From Thalassia testudinum (Eukaryota > Streptophyta > Magnoliopsida > Alismatales > Hydrocharitaceae), in contig JAZHRO010000003.1 of the NCBI GenBank assembly GCA_037157565.1, positions 38,949,001 through 39,013,000 of the forward strand: a stretch of 64,000 nt of DNA, read 5' to 3'. A program made the translations under genes and the position numbers. The number at the start of each line of letters is the position of its first letter. Position 1 is the first letter of the stretch. Below are positions 1-11,200 of the stretch, piece after piece. A model generated the notes under the pieces. It was not told the origin of the DNA, ran no database searches, and saw nothing but the letters and a program-made list of their open reading frames with translations.

Positions 1-509
1 TCAAGAAAGCAGAAGAACCAATTTTTCGCTAGTTTCTCGAGGATTTAATCAATAAACGGTAGTGGGAAATGGTCCTTATTCATGGAGGAATTACGTCTTC
101 GATAATCAATGTAGACTCTCCATGAATTAGCTATTCAGGTAGGAATGACCTCTTCGGTTTCAGTTGTGAAGATGGTGAGTCCAGCCTTTTTAGGCACCAC
201 CTGTATTGGACTCACCCAACCATTATCGAAGATCGGGTAGATGATCCCTGCATCTAACCACTTAATAATCTCCTTTTTCACGACCTCCTGCAGGTTAGGG
301 TTTAAATGTCTCTGTATTTCTCATTAAAGTCGTGCGCCCTCTTCTATGTAGGTTCGATGTGTGCAGTACGAGGGGCTTATGCCAGTCAAGTCATTGAGAG
401 TCCATCCAATGGTTCTACAATGTTGCTGGAGAACAGTAATCAGACGGGATTCCTGGTCAGGTGTGAGTCGGGAGTTGATAATCACAGGAAATGTCTGATT
501 GGAACCCAA
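1..509 (-). pseudogene. gypsy reverse transcriptase, N-terminal fragment
   Basis: The minus strand from 509 to 324 reads through a linker typical of plant gypsy pol (SRLTPDQESRLITVL, then IGWTLNDLTGISPSYCTHR). The frame then breaks, and another frame at about 300-190 gives WLDAGIIYPIFDNGWVSP followed by IQVVPKK, the conserved RT entry region of Athila/Tat elements. The YxDD catalytic motif would lie left of position 1 and cannot be judged. At least one frame change makes this a pseudogene. Its reaction would be copying element RNA into cDNA from the tRNA primer. Confidence 0.85.
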
Positions 510-1411
510 AAAGACGTACTTTGGATGCTCGGGAAGTGCTTGAGTTCCATGACAGGATTGTCAGCAGCAGCGGGTGGTTCGGGGTTTGTATTAGGAATAA
601 GGGTCGGAGTCATGGGTGTGTCTAGATCATGTTCGCACTCCTCTATTTGCGGGTTTTGATCTTCTAGTTGTTGATCAGGGATAATCAGGTTGTCATCTGT
701 ATGCGATTCATCAACCACGGGTCTGATATCACATATTTGCACTATAACCCCACAGTTAATCCCTTGTTGGGCCTTAAAGATGTCAATCTTCAGAGTTTGA
801 TTCCCAAATTTTAATTCTATTTGGCCCTCTTCGCAATTTATGTTGGCCCTAGCAATGGCCAAAAAGGGTCTCCCTAATATGATTGGTGTGTCCCTTGGGT
901 TCTCAGGTGCATCCATATCCAGAACTATGAAGTCCACCGGGAAGTAGAAATCCTGTACCATAACAATGACATCCTCGAGTATTCCTTTAGGTGACTTGAT
1001 GGATCGATCGGCTAACTGCAATGTCACCTCAGTCGGTTTGAGTTCGGACTCTTCAAGGTGGTCAAGGAAGGATGTAGGTATTAGATTTATGGAGGCACCT
1101 AGATCTAGTAAGGCTCTGTCAAATTGGGTTTCACCAATTTTACAAGAAATCAGGGGAGCTCCTGGGTCTTTAGCCTTGGGTGGGAATTTGCTAAAAATGA
1201 CTGAACTAGCTTGCTCTGACAGTATGATTGGATTCCCACCCTTGGTTCGCGGCTTACGTTTAGGTGTACATACGTCTTTTAGGAATCCTACGTAAGCTAG
1301 TACATGGCAAATTGCATCCATCAAGGGGATGTTTATCTGGACCTGTTCAAAGAGCTTGACCAGATCCTCCTCGGGAGCCACGGGTTTGGTTATCCTTTTT
1401 CCTTTGGTCAA
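482..1411 (-). pseudogene. gypsy gag-pol protease region (retropepsin-like)
   Basis: A 309-codon open frame. Residues around 95-120 contain FDRALLDLGASINLIP, the retropepsin active-site region; plant Athila/Tat proteases commonly have D-L-G-A-S instead of D-S/T-G. Later PIILGRPFLAIARANI matches the conserved second half of this protease family (ILGRPFL). The upstream part (LVKLFEQVQINIPLMDAI and SEQASSVIF) is the usual gag-protease linker. The protease would cut the Gag-Pol polyprotein. The frame is open across this domain but gag upstream and RT downstream are shifted, so the polyprotein is not intact. Confidence 0.85.
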
Positions 1412-1627
1412 GGCCTCAGGAAATGGAATCCAAGTTGGTTCCTCTAAAATAGGTCCAGGTTCTTGATCTGGGACAGGAGTATCCTAGATAACTATCCTAG
1501 GGTTTTGGCTACTACTAAGCATGGAGTGGTTCGGATAATGTGGGTCTTGGGTTGTTTTACAACTATGTGTCGTTACAGAGTTTAATCCGGCCTGGTTTTG
1601 GTTTGGGTTTGGTAAAAGGGGTTGCTG

Positions 1628-3187
1628 CTACTGAAATCCCGCATAACATGTCGAAGCTTCCATCTTGTCTAGTGATGGAGTAGCAGGGGCCTGATAAATC
1701 GAATGTGCGTGGCCTGAATTTGGGTTCATTACGTGCCTCTGGGTCGGCATGTTATTTGGGTTTGGTAGAGGTTGCCAAGGAAGGGTGCCAGGTTGGCAGG
1801 AATTTACCATCTCGGCCAGTTGGTAGCGAACCTTTATGATCACATCCTTGTGTTGTTTTTGCATTGCCGCATTCATCTTTTGAATGTCAGCCAGTGCTTG
1901 AAGGATAAGAGTCATTTGATCCTGGTTTGATAAGTGGGATTAGGCCGAGGCTGAGGTGGCTGATATGGATGAGAGGCTTGTGGACGAGGCTGATACGGTG
2001 GTCTTTGAGTCTGAGAATTTCCCATCCACTGAAAGTTGGGATGATTTCACCATCCAGGGTTGTAGATATTGGAGAATGGGTCATTCTGGATGGCACTAAG
2101 GTCCTCGCAAGTCTGAGGAACCTCAAGAAAGTCAGAATACGATGGTTCAGAGTTCCCCCAACTCAAATAGATTGGATAGTGGTCACTTCGGTGCGAGAGT
2201 CAGACGAGGTGGATACGGGTCCATCCCCTAAGAAGATTGCTGGCAGATGTTTTGCACAGTTTCCCTCACCAGAGGTGGCCATACAAAAGAGTTCTGCGCA
2301 AATGTGGCTCGCTGCAAATGCCGAGTTAGCTTGTCCACCTTCTTCTAAATGATAGAAACCTTGTCCAACCAACTGGCCATCAGTTCTAAGTCAACGGATG
2401 TGGACAGGTCCTGCGTCTCATGTACCCCTCTTAGATTCGTCAATGCGCGGGCATTCGTCATGTCGAATAAGCCCATGAAGTCATTATTAATGGAGTTCTC
2501 GCACATGTTTTCAAGAATCTCCCACACCATGTCCTCATGTTGACCCATGATGTTTCCTCCGCATGTTGCATTGACGAATAATCCAATGTCTTCACGGAGT
2601 CCCTAGTAAAAAGACTAGACTTGTTCCCATTTAGGAACTACATGATGGGGGCACTTTCGCATGAGATCAAAGAATTTATCCCATGCTTCGTGAAGAGGTT
2701 CTCCCCTTTGTTGAGTTAAATGGGTTATCTGGTGGCACAAGGCATTCGTCTGGCCAACAGGGAAGAACTTTTTAAAAAATTTGGACTGAAGTTCCTCCCA
2801 TGTGCTGATCGGACGAGTCTGAGTTTGATACCAATGGGTGGCCTTGTCCAGGAGGGAGAAAGAAAACATTTTCATGAGTAGGATATTCTGATTTTGTGGA
2901 TCTGACCCGAAGGTCTAGGCCAGATGCTTGAGTTGTTTAATGTGTTGGAATGGATCCTTGGAGTTAAGCCCATGAAACTTTGGTATGGCATGAATCATAT
3001 TGGGCTTGAGTTCGGAATTAGGACCTCCAACTGGGATTCGGACTCGAGGCTCGATCACCACCGCAGTGGGATTATAGTGATCTCGCATCATTGGCCACTG
3101 CAGCGGGTTTACAAAGTTTTGAAAGAGATCAGTCAGGCATTGAAGCTGGTGCTCAAGGTTGTTCTCTTCTTCAACGGGTTGTGCCAT
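1628..3187 (-). pseudogene. gypsy gag (retrotransposon capsid) remnant
   Basis: The likely start is the ATG at 3187 (MAQPVEEENN...). It leads into MIHAIPKFHGLNSKDPFQHI (to 2915) and, after a stop, MKMFSFSLLDKATHWYQTQ, TWEELQSKFFKKFFPVGQ and GEPLHEAWDKFFDLMRKCP (2875-2615). This order is the conserved retrotransposon Gag domain of plant gypsy elements. A further block (2548-2345) includes FMGLFDMTNARALTN, and 1915-1628 holds a Gln/Asn/Pro-rich tail. At least four stops or frame changes separate the blocks. Gag would form the particle shell around element RNA. Confidence 0.85.
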
Positions 3188-3704
3188 GATGGAAGAAGGA
3201 GAACTTGGTTCTGAATTAGATGAAAGGTTTATGTGGTGAGGTTGCTTTATAAACAAGGGCGTCGAGGCTTGGCCTCGATGAGAGTGAATTTCTAAAGGAG
3301 GTCTTAAGGATGGTCTTAAGGACCTCCTATCGAACATGCACAGAAGGATGTGATGAGATTAGAAGGTGCTGGATCCAATCGAGACAACCAAAAATTGTTG
3401 GGTGACTATAGAGGTTCAGGCCGGATGATACCCCATAGTCAGAAAGGTCATCCACTTGAGAAGTACCTGGGTAGCCAGAGAGGGAGAGTCCTGCAAAGAC
3501 CCCTACACGGTAGAGCGTCCCCACGAGTTACAGGGTTTCCCCCACCTGACCTCTCTTGTCACTGAGATTCCAGGTAGACTAGAATGGGGACCTTGACCTC
3601 TTAAGTCTACCTTTTTTACTTTAAGATCAAGGTGCTTAGGGTTCCACTTGAACTTTTAGGTCTTTTGAGTGAAAAAGTGACCTAATTTTAAGGTTGGTTG
3701 ACCC
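3188..3704 (-). other. gypsy leader, part next to gag
   Basis: Non-coding sequence between the gag start and the copia-1 insertion point. It continues, after removal of copia-1, into 14659-15226. I see no conserved domain here; the short open frames are not related to anything I recognise. The last five bases are one copy of the GACCC duplication. Confidence 0.6.
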
Positions 3705-5313
3705 TGAAATTGCAGTAGAGGGGGGGTGAATAGTAAAATTGTAGAATATTATAATAAAAGAAATTCAATCACACAATGTAAATAATTATTTTTAGGTGGA
3801 AACCCAAGATGGGTGAAAACCACCACCTAAGCCAATCTCTTGACTTAGGATTTTCGATCACAAGGTGATCAATCCACTAACCACACTACTTAAACGGGGA
3901 TAGTGTACCTCAATTACAAATCCCACCTCCGATCCCTAAATGGAGGTTTCTCCCTTCAAAATGAAGAGACGAGGACCCGACAGGCCGGATACCCAAAGTA
4001 CAAAAGTTAAGAAGTAAAACAACACCTATAGAGCACCCCAATAATTTAATTGCTTTCTGATTTGCTAAGCATGGAAAGAACTCCCTGAGGATTTACAGAA
4101 CAAAGTGAGCCAGGAGTATGGATTTGCCCTTTGATCAGAGTATTGGCACAACACAAGGGAAAGATGGAGCTTAGACTAGTGAACAAGTGATTTTTCTAAT
4201 GGAATTGTATCTCAAGAGGTGTGTCTTTCCTAAGAGGAGTTGTAGTCTATTTATAGGGAAGTTTGGAACCTTCAAGAACACTTGGGAGAGCTCTTCTAGC
4301 CATTGAAGACAAATCCCAAGAGATTAGGATGAAATCCTCCACAAATCAGGGTAATGATGAGTCTGACAGTAATATCAGATGTCTAGTTTTAGGATCAGAC
4401 GACTTACAGGATGTCTGATTTTGCTTCTGGTCGTCTAATACTGTAGGCCATTCAAAACAGACTCCATTGGATCAAAAGAAGGACATCTGATATTTTCACA
4501 TAAGACGTCTGACTAGGTTATTGGCTGTCTAATAAAGGGTTCATTTGTTCCTGTTTTCATCAGATCCAAATAGGGTTCTGGGTTTAAAGGATCAGACGTC
4601 GTTATGGACGTCTGAGGAAATCACCAGACGTTTGAAAACCAAAAAGCTCCTCCCCACTTCTGCCAGAAGATTTTATGGCCGTAATGAGATATGCACAGAA
4701 AATCATGGGCAACGGTTCAAAGGTGGACATCTGGAAGTCTGTCCAGACGTCTGGAAATTCATTTTTGTTTAAGCTTAGTCTAACGGTTAGTCTGAGGACG
4801 TCTAGATAGAAAATCAGACGTCTGTGTATGGTTATCGACGTCTGAAAGTGAAGTGCTTCGACTGATGTTTATGAGGAGAGAAACCAAAGGCAGAACTATT
4901 GGAAATTAGACATCTGAGATACTTTTCAAATGTCTTAAAGTGGAAAATCGGACGTCTGACCATTGTTCTGAACGTCTGATAAAAGTATTAGTGTTGGGTT
5001 TTTGTTTCTAATTAACCTAAGTGTAGGAGCCTAAGTTAGCTATTTATAGGTTATTTTTGGGGGCTCTTTACAACATTTCTAGACTTAAATGAAATGAAAA
5101 TTACAACCTTTGAAAGTTTACATGAAAAAGCCTAAGACCTAATACTTATGCTACTTGTCTTCATGCTTTTAATCTCGCATCTTGGAAAACTTTTTGAAAT
5201 CCTGCAAATATGTTATTACAGAGAGAAAATAATATGCTACGCTTTATTTTTTATTTCATTTTTTTCATTTCGTAAAATCATCAAAATATTATAAACGAGT
5301 GGTTGAACTAACA
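3705..5313 (-). repeat. Copia-1 3' LTR
   Basis: 1609 bp, starting TGAAATTGCAGTAGAGG in plus orientation and ending ...ACTAACA. It aligns along its length with 13043-14653, with scattered substitutions. The part from about 4360 to 4990 holds many copies of a palindrome, AGACGTCT, and its one-base variants. GACCC lies directly outside at 3700-3704. Confidence 0.93.
4360..4990. repeat. AGACGTCT palindrome cluster in the copia-1 3' LTR
   Basis: I count about eight GACGTC cores here (for example near 4504, 4594, 4604, 4747, 4798, 4818, 4841 and 4952), plus decayed versions such as GATGTCTG and AACGTCTG. Spacing is irregular, so this is a dispersed array and not a tandem repeat. The same cluster lies in the other LTR (13700-14330) and inside the element (7565-8130). 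The core ACGT resembles plant bZIP-binding sites; that link is inference. Confidence 0.75.
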
Positions 5314-5327
5314 ATCTCCGCCTTTTT
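5314..5327 (-). other. Copia-1 polypurine tract next to the 3' LTR
   Basis: On the minus strand this reads AAAAAGGCGGAGAT and touches the LTR end. Purine runs at this position prime second-strand synthesis in LTR retrotransposons. Two similar runs follow at 5361-5370 and 5447-5460 (GGGGGAGAA type); multiple polypurine tracts are a known Sirevirus trait. Confidence 0.75.
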
Positions 5328-5714
5328 GATGATTTTCAAAATATAGCTATAGGTTCCTATTTTCTCCCCCTAAAGGTTGTAGTTGGTAGTCTCTATCTAT
5401 TTAAGAAGTTTGTTTTTATATTATTCCCTAAGTTCTTACCTACATTCTTCTCCCCCTTTTTGAATATCATCATGAAGGGTTGTTAAAGAGAGTTGAAATC
5501 CAAACTACAAGAGTGATATCTACAAAGTGGAGTGCATGAATAAAATTGCATGTTTAACAGATGACAAGGCATTAAAGAAAATTGATTAGGAATAGAAATA
5601 TTTAATCACGGACTAGCTATTTATTCCCAAAAATATTAAGTACGGGGTCAAGGCCCCTTAATACAAGCTTGGAATAAAAGAAAGAAAAAAAGACAGAAAA
5701 ATAGAAGCACTAAA
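5328..5714 (-). other. Copia-1 3' non-coding region
   Basis: Non-coding stretch between the third ORF and the polypurine tract. It holds two extra polypurine-like runs (plus-strand TTTCTCCCCC at 5361-5370 and TTCTCCCCCTTTTT at 5447-5460). I see nothing else in it. Confidence 0.6.
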
Positions 5715-6821
5715 CTATTCTTCTTGATCTTGGTGGCAGTGGCAACGAGCGAGTCCGTGTCCCATCTGCAAGTTTTGACTGTCTGATCTAAGTTCGTCGA
5801 TGTCGCGAAGCATGCTTCCCATGTAGGTGTACATCTCGCCTGTTCGACGTAGCAGGAGGGAGATGTTGGAGGAGAGGGAATATGTGGCTGGAACCCATGC
5901 TTCATCCAAGCTCTAGCGGGGAGCTTCTATTTGAAGGGGCCATGGTTCATAGAAGTCTGGAAAGGGTGGAAGGGGCTCTTCTTCAATGGGCTCATCGGTA
6001 GGCTCAAGATGCTCCCTAAGTATATGCATCTTGGCGGCTGTGGCCTGGTTGTAAGGCTTAATCTTCTTGTCAACAGCTTGGTCAATTATGGAAATCCGAT
6101 GGGTTGAAAAGATTTTGGATAGAATAGACCCAAGAGGAAGTGATGCCCCATGGTCTTCATTCATGACGCGAATAATAAGGTGGCAATAATTGAAAGGAAT
6201 AAGACGGACGACCGCAAAAAGGAGCGCCTTGTGTTGGTGCGAGATGTAATCAAAACCTCCCGATTTGTTTAGGAGGTCCCACCCAAAAATGCAAGAGAGT
6301 AGACATGGAAGGGGTTTGAGATTTTTGCACGGTAGGGTGCCAAGATTTTCCACATATTTTTCAGGGAGGACTAACTCTTGATTGATGACTTCTGGGTAGT
6401 ATTGCCTCAGAATGTCATTGAAGTCATTTCCCTCATTGGGGATGGCTAGAAGGTTGTAAATAGTTTCGGATGTGATGTGCATTTCGCGAGCAAATAGGTG
6501 GGTATGGAGTTCAAGTTCATCGTTGTTGTAGTCCTCAACAATGTTGGCATAAAAGAGATGGCAAAAATCAGGGAACACACCAAGAGTTCCAATGCCGGAG
6601 TGGAATTGACGGTCAAAATATTGAAAGAGATGGAGAGTTTGGAAGTGTTCCCGAAGGTTCAAATGGGAAAAATCATTCTAAGCAATAAAACGAGGGCATT
6701 TAACTTTGGCATTCATGAAGCGACGAAATTGCTGCCTAGAGATGTCGCCTTGCAGCTGATCTGCCAAATAGGTGGAAGACGAAGTGGAAGATCCCTCAAC
6801 TTGCTTCCTACGGGGAGGCAT
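5715..6821 (-). pseudogene. Copia-1 third ORF (env-position protein), interrupted by two amber stops
   Basis: The frame opens with an ATG at 6821 (MPPRRKQ...) and stays in one frame to a stop just below 5715, about 369 codons. Only two in-frame stops break it, both TAG (6680-6678 and 5915-5913). The middle carries FPDFCHLFYANI, MHITSETIYNLLAIPNEG and ALLFAVVRLIPFNYCHLI, resembling the plant transposon protein domain (Pfam Transposase_32 type) often found after pol in Sireviruses. The tail (RRTGEMYTYMGSMLRDIDEL) is predicted helical. The function is not known; the env-like label comes only from position. No clear signal peptide or membrane segment is visible. A homologue lies in copia-2 (24576-25423). 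Confidence 0.75.
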
Positions 6822-7564
6822 ATTTGGTGGAATGGGTGGTTAGGTTTTGGAAGAAATGGGTGGTGTTTTGAGGATAGAATACACGCAAAAACATCCATAC
6901 AAGAGCATTCAGCCAACCAAACAACATTCACCCAAAAGATTTCAACAACACAGATTCAAACAATGCAATCATCATTGAAAAAATGTGGTAGTATGCCTTG
7001 AGGCAATACAACCTACCATGTAGTTGTGGCAATATACATTTGGATTCAAGCCACTAAAATGTCAGCTTGAATCTCTTGAGGTAATACCCTTGCCATGGAA
7101 GATGCAGCTAGGGCTAACAAGGTTCGCTTGACCGAGGGTTAGGGTTCTAGGGCTGATAATGTCATGAAATGCGCAAGTAGGCCGAGTGAATCAAGGAGAA
7201 CGAGATGCTACTAGATGCTACAAGGTCGTGGGTAAAAGAGCATGGAGATGCCCTCAGAGCTGAGGGGGTATACCCACAGGAGGAGGGAGGCCTCCAAATG
7301 CATGGTCAAGAGGCAGGAGGACACGTGCAAAGGAGCAGTAGCTCCACCAGTCATTGAGGAGGTGCGATGGTCGTCTAGCGGCGAGCAGAACTTCACCAAC
7401 TGCAGCTGTGGGCCGTCGGGTGTGAGGGAGAGCGGTAGGGATTTGGGAGAGGAGAGTGGGACCTTGCGAAGGGGATCTTATATCCCAAGGTTACGGAGCA
7501 AGTCTCCCCATGAAGTTGGGGAGATTTGCATTTCAAAACATCCAGAGAACAGTCGCTATTCTCA
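6822..7564 (-). other. Copia-1 spacer between third ORF and palindrome array
   Basis: Non-coding in element orientation. It holds the leader of the third ORF and a moderately GC-rich segment (about 7200-7500) with no domain that I recognise. The short open frames are not supported by similarity or by a matching frame in copia-2. Confidence 0.5.
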
Positions 7565-8130
7565 GATTTTTCCCCGATCAAACGTCTGGAGATGATGTCA
7601 GACGTCGGGATTTGACTTTAGGGATTTTAGCCCTTTTGCTAGCGACGTCTGTTTTATCCATCAGATGATAAATAAGACGACTAATTGTAAACTTAGACGT
7701 CTGATTTCTCCAGGCATCGTTCCCTGGAAAATGATTTATTCTCCAGGTTGTCATCTGATTTCTATCTCAAACGACACAGAAGATGTCCAAATCTAAAATT
7801 AGACGTCCGATTTCTGCAGACTGACCTTCCTGGATTTTAGCCTAAAGTTATAGGGTTGTTCGATTTTCTTGCTAGATGACCTCTGTGACGTCTAACCATA
7901 TAATCAGATGTCCGACTGATAGAATATGTTCTGACACATAGATAGACGTCTGTCAACACATCTGGATGATTCCCCAGAAGTCTGTGAAGTATGACAGACG
8001 TCTGAGATAGCTCGTTTGTCAACACTTTCGTTAGATAAAATCGTCATCTTTCCCAGATGTTTAGACGATGAATTTTTATGTGTAAGACGTCTGATGGTTT
8101 AATCAGACGTCAGATATTGCACAGAATGTG
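7565..8130. repeat. Internal AGACGTCT palindrome array of copia-1
   Basis: At least eight copies of the GACGTC core or near variants, at about 7601, 7645, 7697, 7802, 7945, 7996, 8088 and 8106, within CAGACGTCTGA-like contexts. It lies between the RNase H end and the third ORF. The same motif fills part of both LTRs of this element. The equivalent interval of copia-2 has a different palindrome. Apart from this array I see nothing coding here. Confidence 0.8.
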
Positions 8131-8230
8131 CATTTTGATGTTTGAACTGAGAATGAAGGCTTCTAACTTAGTAAAGTCAAGGCTCCATCTATGCTCATGA
8201 CAAAGAAGTTCTATTAAATCACTAAATTCT

Positions 8231-8795
8231 TCAAATATCACCTAGCTTACATATGCCTAGTTTCCTACGTATATAACTAAAGCGATCATAATTCAAAGGT
8301 TTAGTGAAAATATCAACTAATTGCAGTTCAGTACAAATAAATTCAACTTCGATTTCTTCCTTAAGTACATTATCTCTCAAGAAGTGATGTCGAACATCAA
8401 TATGTTTTGTCCGAGAGTGATGTACGGGATTTTTTGAGAGGTTGATAGCACTAGTATTGTCACATAATATTTTTATCTTATTGAATATCAAGTTAAAATC
8501 CTTCAAAGTATTTTTCATCCAAAGCACTTGGGAACATGCTAGTGTGGTGGCTATGTATTCAGCTTCCGTAGTTGATAGAGCTACACTAGATTGTTTCTTT
8601 GAGAACCAAGAGACTACTTATTCGCCCAAAAATTGGCATGTCCCACTAGTACTCTTCCTATCGGTGCGGCTACCTGCGTAGTCCGCATCGCTATATATAA
8701 CTAAGTTGAATTGTGGACTCCTAGGGTAGAATAAGCCATAATCAGATGTGTTAACTAGATATCTAAATATTCATTTTACAGCATTTAGGTGTGAT
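8231..8795 (-). pseudogene. Copia-1 RNase H domain
   Basis: Minus-strand frames give SDADYAGSRTDRKSTSG, VVSWFSKKQSSVALSTTEAE, ILCDNTSAINLSKNPVHHSR and TKHIDVRHHFLRDNVL, the standard copia RNase H series with its acidic residues (D in SDADY, E in TEAEY, D in CDNTSA). The final 98-codon piece ends at 8231 with ...RRKLGICKLGDI. At least one frame break near 8620 separates the two halves. RNase H would remove element RNA from the RNA-DNA hybrid. Confidence 0.9.
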
Positions 8796-9660
8796 TATTT
8801 AGGGTTTGATTGCAACCTAGCGCATAAGCAGGTACTAAACAAAATATTAGGTCTACTGGAAGTTAAATACAGTAAAGATCCAATCATGCTATGATAGAGC
8901 TCTTGATCTAGAGGCGTACATGATTCGTCCAAGTCTAGGGAAGTTGTGACACTCATAGGAGTGTTCTTCCCTTTACTTTTGGTCATATCAAATTTCTTCA
9001 GCATCGCCTTTGTGTATTTTGATTGACACACAAAGGTTCCAATTTCGAGCTGAGTGATTTGCAAGCCCAAGAAAAACTTGAGCTCATCCATCAAACTCAT
9101 TTCAAATTCTTCCTGCATAATTTCTAAAAACTTTCTACACATAGATTCATTAGTAGCACCAAATATAATATCATCTACATATATTTGAACTAATAAAATG
9201 TCTTTTCCTTTTCTTTTAATGAATAATGTGGAATCAGCTTCCCTTATAGAGAATTTTGCATTTAACAAGTAGTCTTTGAGCCTTTCATACCAAGACAAAA
9301 TGAGGCTTATCATGAGACTCAAAACCAGAAAGTTGTTTTACAAAAACTTCCTCCTTAATGAATCCATTAAGAAACGCACTCTTTACATCCATTTGAAAGA
9401 GTTTAAAGCCAAGAAACGCGGCATAAGCAAGAAGCATGCGAATTGATTCGAGTCGAGCTACGGGAGCGTAGGTCTCATCAAAATCAATTCCTTCTTCTTC
9501 GTTGTACCCTTGTGCTACCAACCGAGCCTTATTTCAAATAACCATACTGGATTCACTCAACTTCTTCTGAAATACCCATTTGGTACCTATTACCGCTTGG
9601 CCTTCAGGCTTAGGTACTAGATCCCAAACTTCATTCCTTTGGAATTGGTTGAGTTCCTCC
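8795..9660 (-). pseudogene. Copia-1 reverse transcriptase (RVT_2 type)
   Basis: The N-terminal half (9660-9285) has [42 protein letters not shown] and [12 protein letters not shown], including the first catalytic Asp (MDV). The C-terminal half (9322-8795) has IYVDDIIFGATNESM, keeping the YVDD active site, then FFLGLQI and MIGSLLYLTSSRPNI. Stops near 9534 and 9285 and a frameshift separate the parts. The catalytic motifs survive but the protein cannot be made as one chain. Confidence 0.92.
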
Positions 9661-10585
9661 AGCATGGCCATCATCCAAGGTTCTTTGGAGCATGCTTCCT
9701 CGACACTCTTGGGTTCAACTTGAGATACAAAGGCGGAGAGATCAAAGGAGCAACTAAAACGAGATCGGGTTTTAACGCTATCAGAAACACTTCCAATGAC
9801 TTGACTTTCGGGATGATCCCTTTGATATATCCAATCTTTTGGAAAATTATGGATATTAGTGTTTGGAATGTTAGACACATCAATAGTAGAATCATCTTCA
9901 TCATCCATATTGACACGGTCAATGGAGGAGTGAGGAGATTTATCAAAGGAATCATGGAGGGTTTCCTCTACTATTAATGTGGTCTTGTTAAAAACCCGAT
10001 ATGCCTTACTATGTGAGGAATAACCAATAAAGATGGCTTCTTCACCTTTGGCATCAAATTTATCTAAATTAGAGCGGGTATTCAAGATAAAACATCGACA
10101 TCCAAAAACTTTAAAATAACTAATTTTGGGTATTTTCTCATAGTATAGTTCAAAACAAGTTTTTCACAATCCGGATCGAATTAAGGTGCGATTTAACACG
10201 TAACAAGCCGTGTTAACCACCTCAGCCCAAAAGTACTTCGGTAACCTCGAGTCTATGAGCAATGTTCGAGCACACTCTTGAAGAGTACGGTTCTTTCTCT
10301 CAACAACCCCATTTTATTGAGGTGTTCGTGGAAAAGAAAACTCATGAGCAATACCATGCTCTTGGCAAAAATCATCAAACAAGGAATTTTCAAACTCGCC
10401 CCCATGATCACTATGGATACAAGTGATTTGGTAGTCTTTTTCAATTTGAACTTTCCTACAAAAAATAGAAAAGATAGAAAACACTCCTTCTTTGGATCTC
10501 AAGAAGGCGACCCATGAAAACCTCGAAAAACATCTACAATTACACGGCAATATTTGCATCCACAGAGGCTCTCATATTTTGTAGG
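9661..10585 (-). pseudogene. Copia-1 integrase, core and C-terminal part
   Basis: Reading down from about 10560: FSWVAFLRSKEG, then IHSDHGGEFENSLF (second catalytic Asp), NGVVERKNRTLQE (catalytic Glu), and further down FDAKGEEAIFIGYSSHSKAY, the copia integrase C-terminal GKGY-like block. Acidic linker sequence (VNMDDEDDSTIDV) and FVSQVEPKSVEEA lead to RT. A TAA lies just before NGVV and several frame changes break it. Integrase would insert the cDNA into the host genome. Confidence 0.88.
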
Positions 10586-11200
10586 TCAAAACATATCTAG
10601 GTGAAGTAGTTCTAAAGGTCTTGATGTGGATATAACTTCTTTGCTTTTAAAACTAGATTTTATAATCTTACCTAATTTACATGAATCACAGATAGGCTCA
10701 TTTAAAAATTTTCCTTTAGGAAGGCCTCGGACTAGTTCATGTTTACCTAGTTTTTGAACCACCTTCATATGAACATGTCCTAGTCTTCTATGCCATATAC
10801 TTAACTCATCATTTTCTATAAGGCATTCATAAGTGCCATTTTTATCAAATTCTTCTACATAAATGTCTTTAAATCTAGTTCCCTTAAGAAGGGTTTCATT
10901 AGTTAATGCATGCATAATTTCAAACATTTTAGAAGTAAATACTACTTTAAAGCCCTTATCACATATTTGACTTACACTTAAAAGATTATGTTTTAGTCTT
11001 TCAACTAGAGAAACATTTCAGATGGGAGAGAGAGGGTTACTATTTTACCAAGGCCAATAATATGGCCCTTGTGGTTGTTGCCAAATGTAATTGTTCCTCC
11101 ATCCGTTGGTTGGAGGTCCAAAAATAGGCACTTGTCTCCCGTCATATGTTTGGAGCATCCGGAGTCCATCACCCATCAGCCTCCTTGGTGTCGGTGGTCT
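10586..11200 (-). pseudogene. Copia-1 protease and integrase zinc-binding region
   Basis: Near 11165-11140 a minus frame reads MDSGCSKHMTGDK, the copia aspartic protease active site (DSG intact), followed by GTITFGNN and HIIGLGKIV. After further breaks, 10927-10586 gives ELSIWHRRLGHVHMKVVQKL and PICDSCKLGKI, the HHCC zinc-binding segment before integrase, then PLELLHLDMF, the start of the integrase core. Protease would process the polyprotein. Confidence 0.88.

Noticed and set aside
306..659. Plus-strand 117-codon frame
   Set aside because: It is the complement of the gypsy protease-RT linker, which shows clear protein motifs on the minus strand.
4545..4772. 75-codon frame, also present at 13874-14110
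   Set aside because: Both copies are inside the copia-1 LTRs; conservation reflects the LTR duplication.
7565..8130. CRISPR-like or tandem satellite array
   Set aside because: Motif copies are short, irregularly spaced, variable and lie within a copia element; the genome is a plant.
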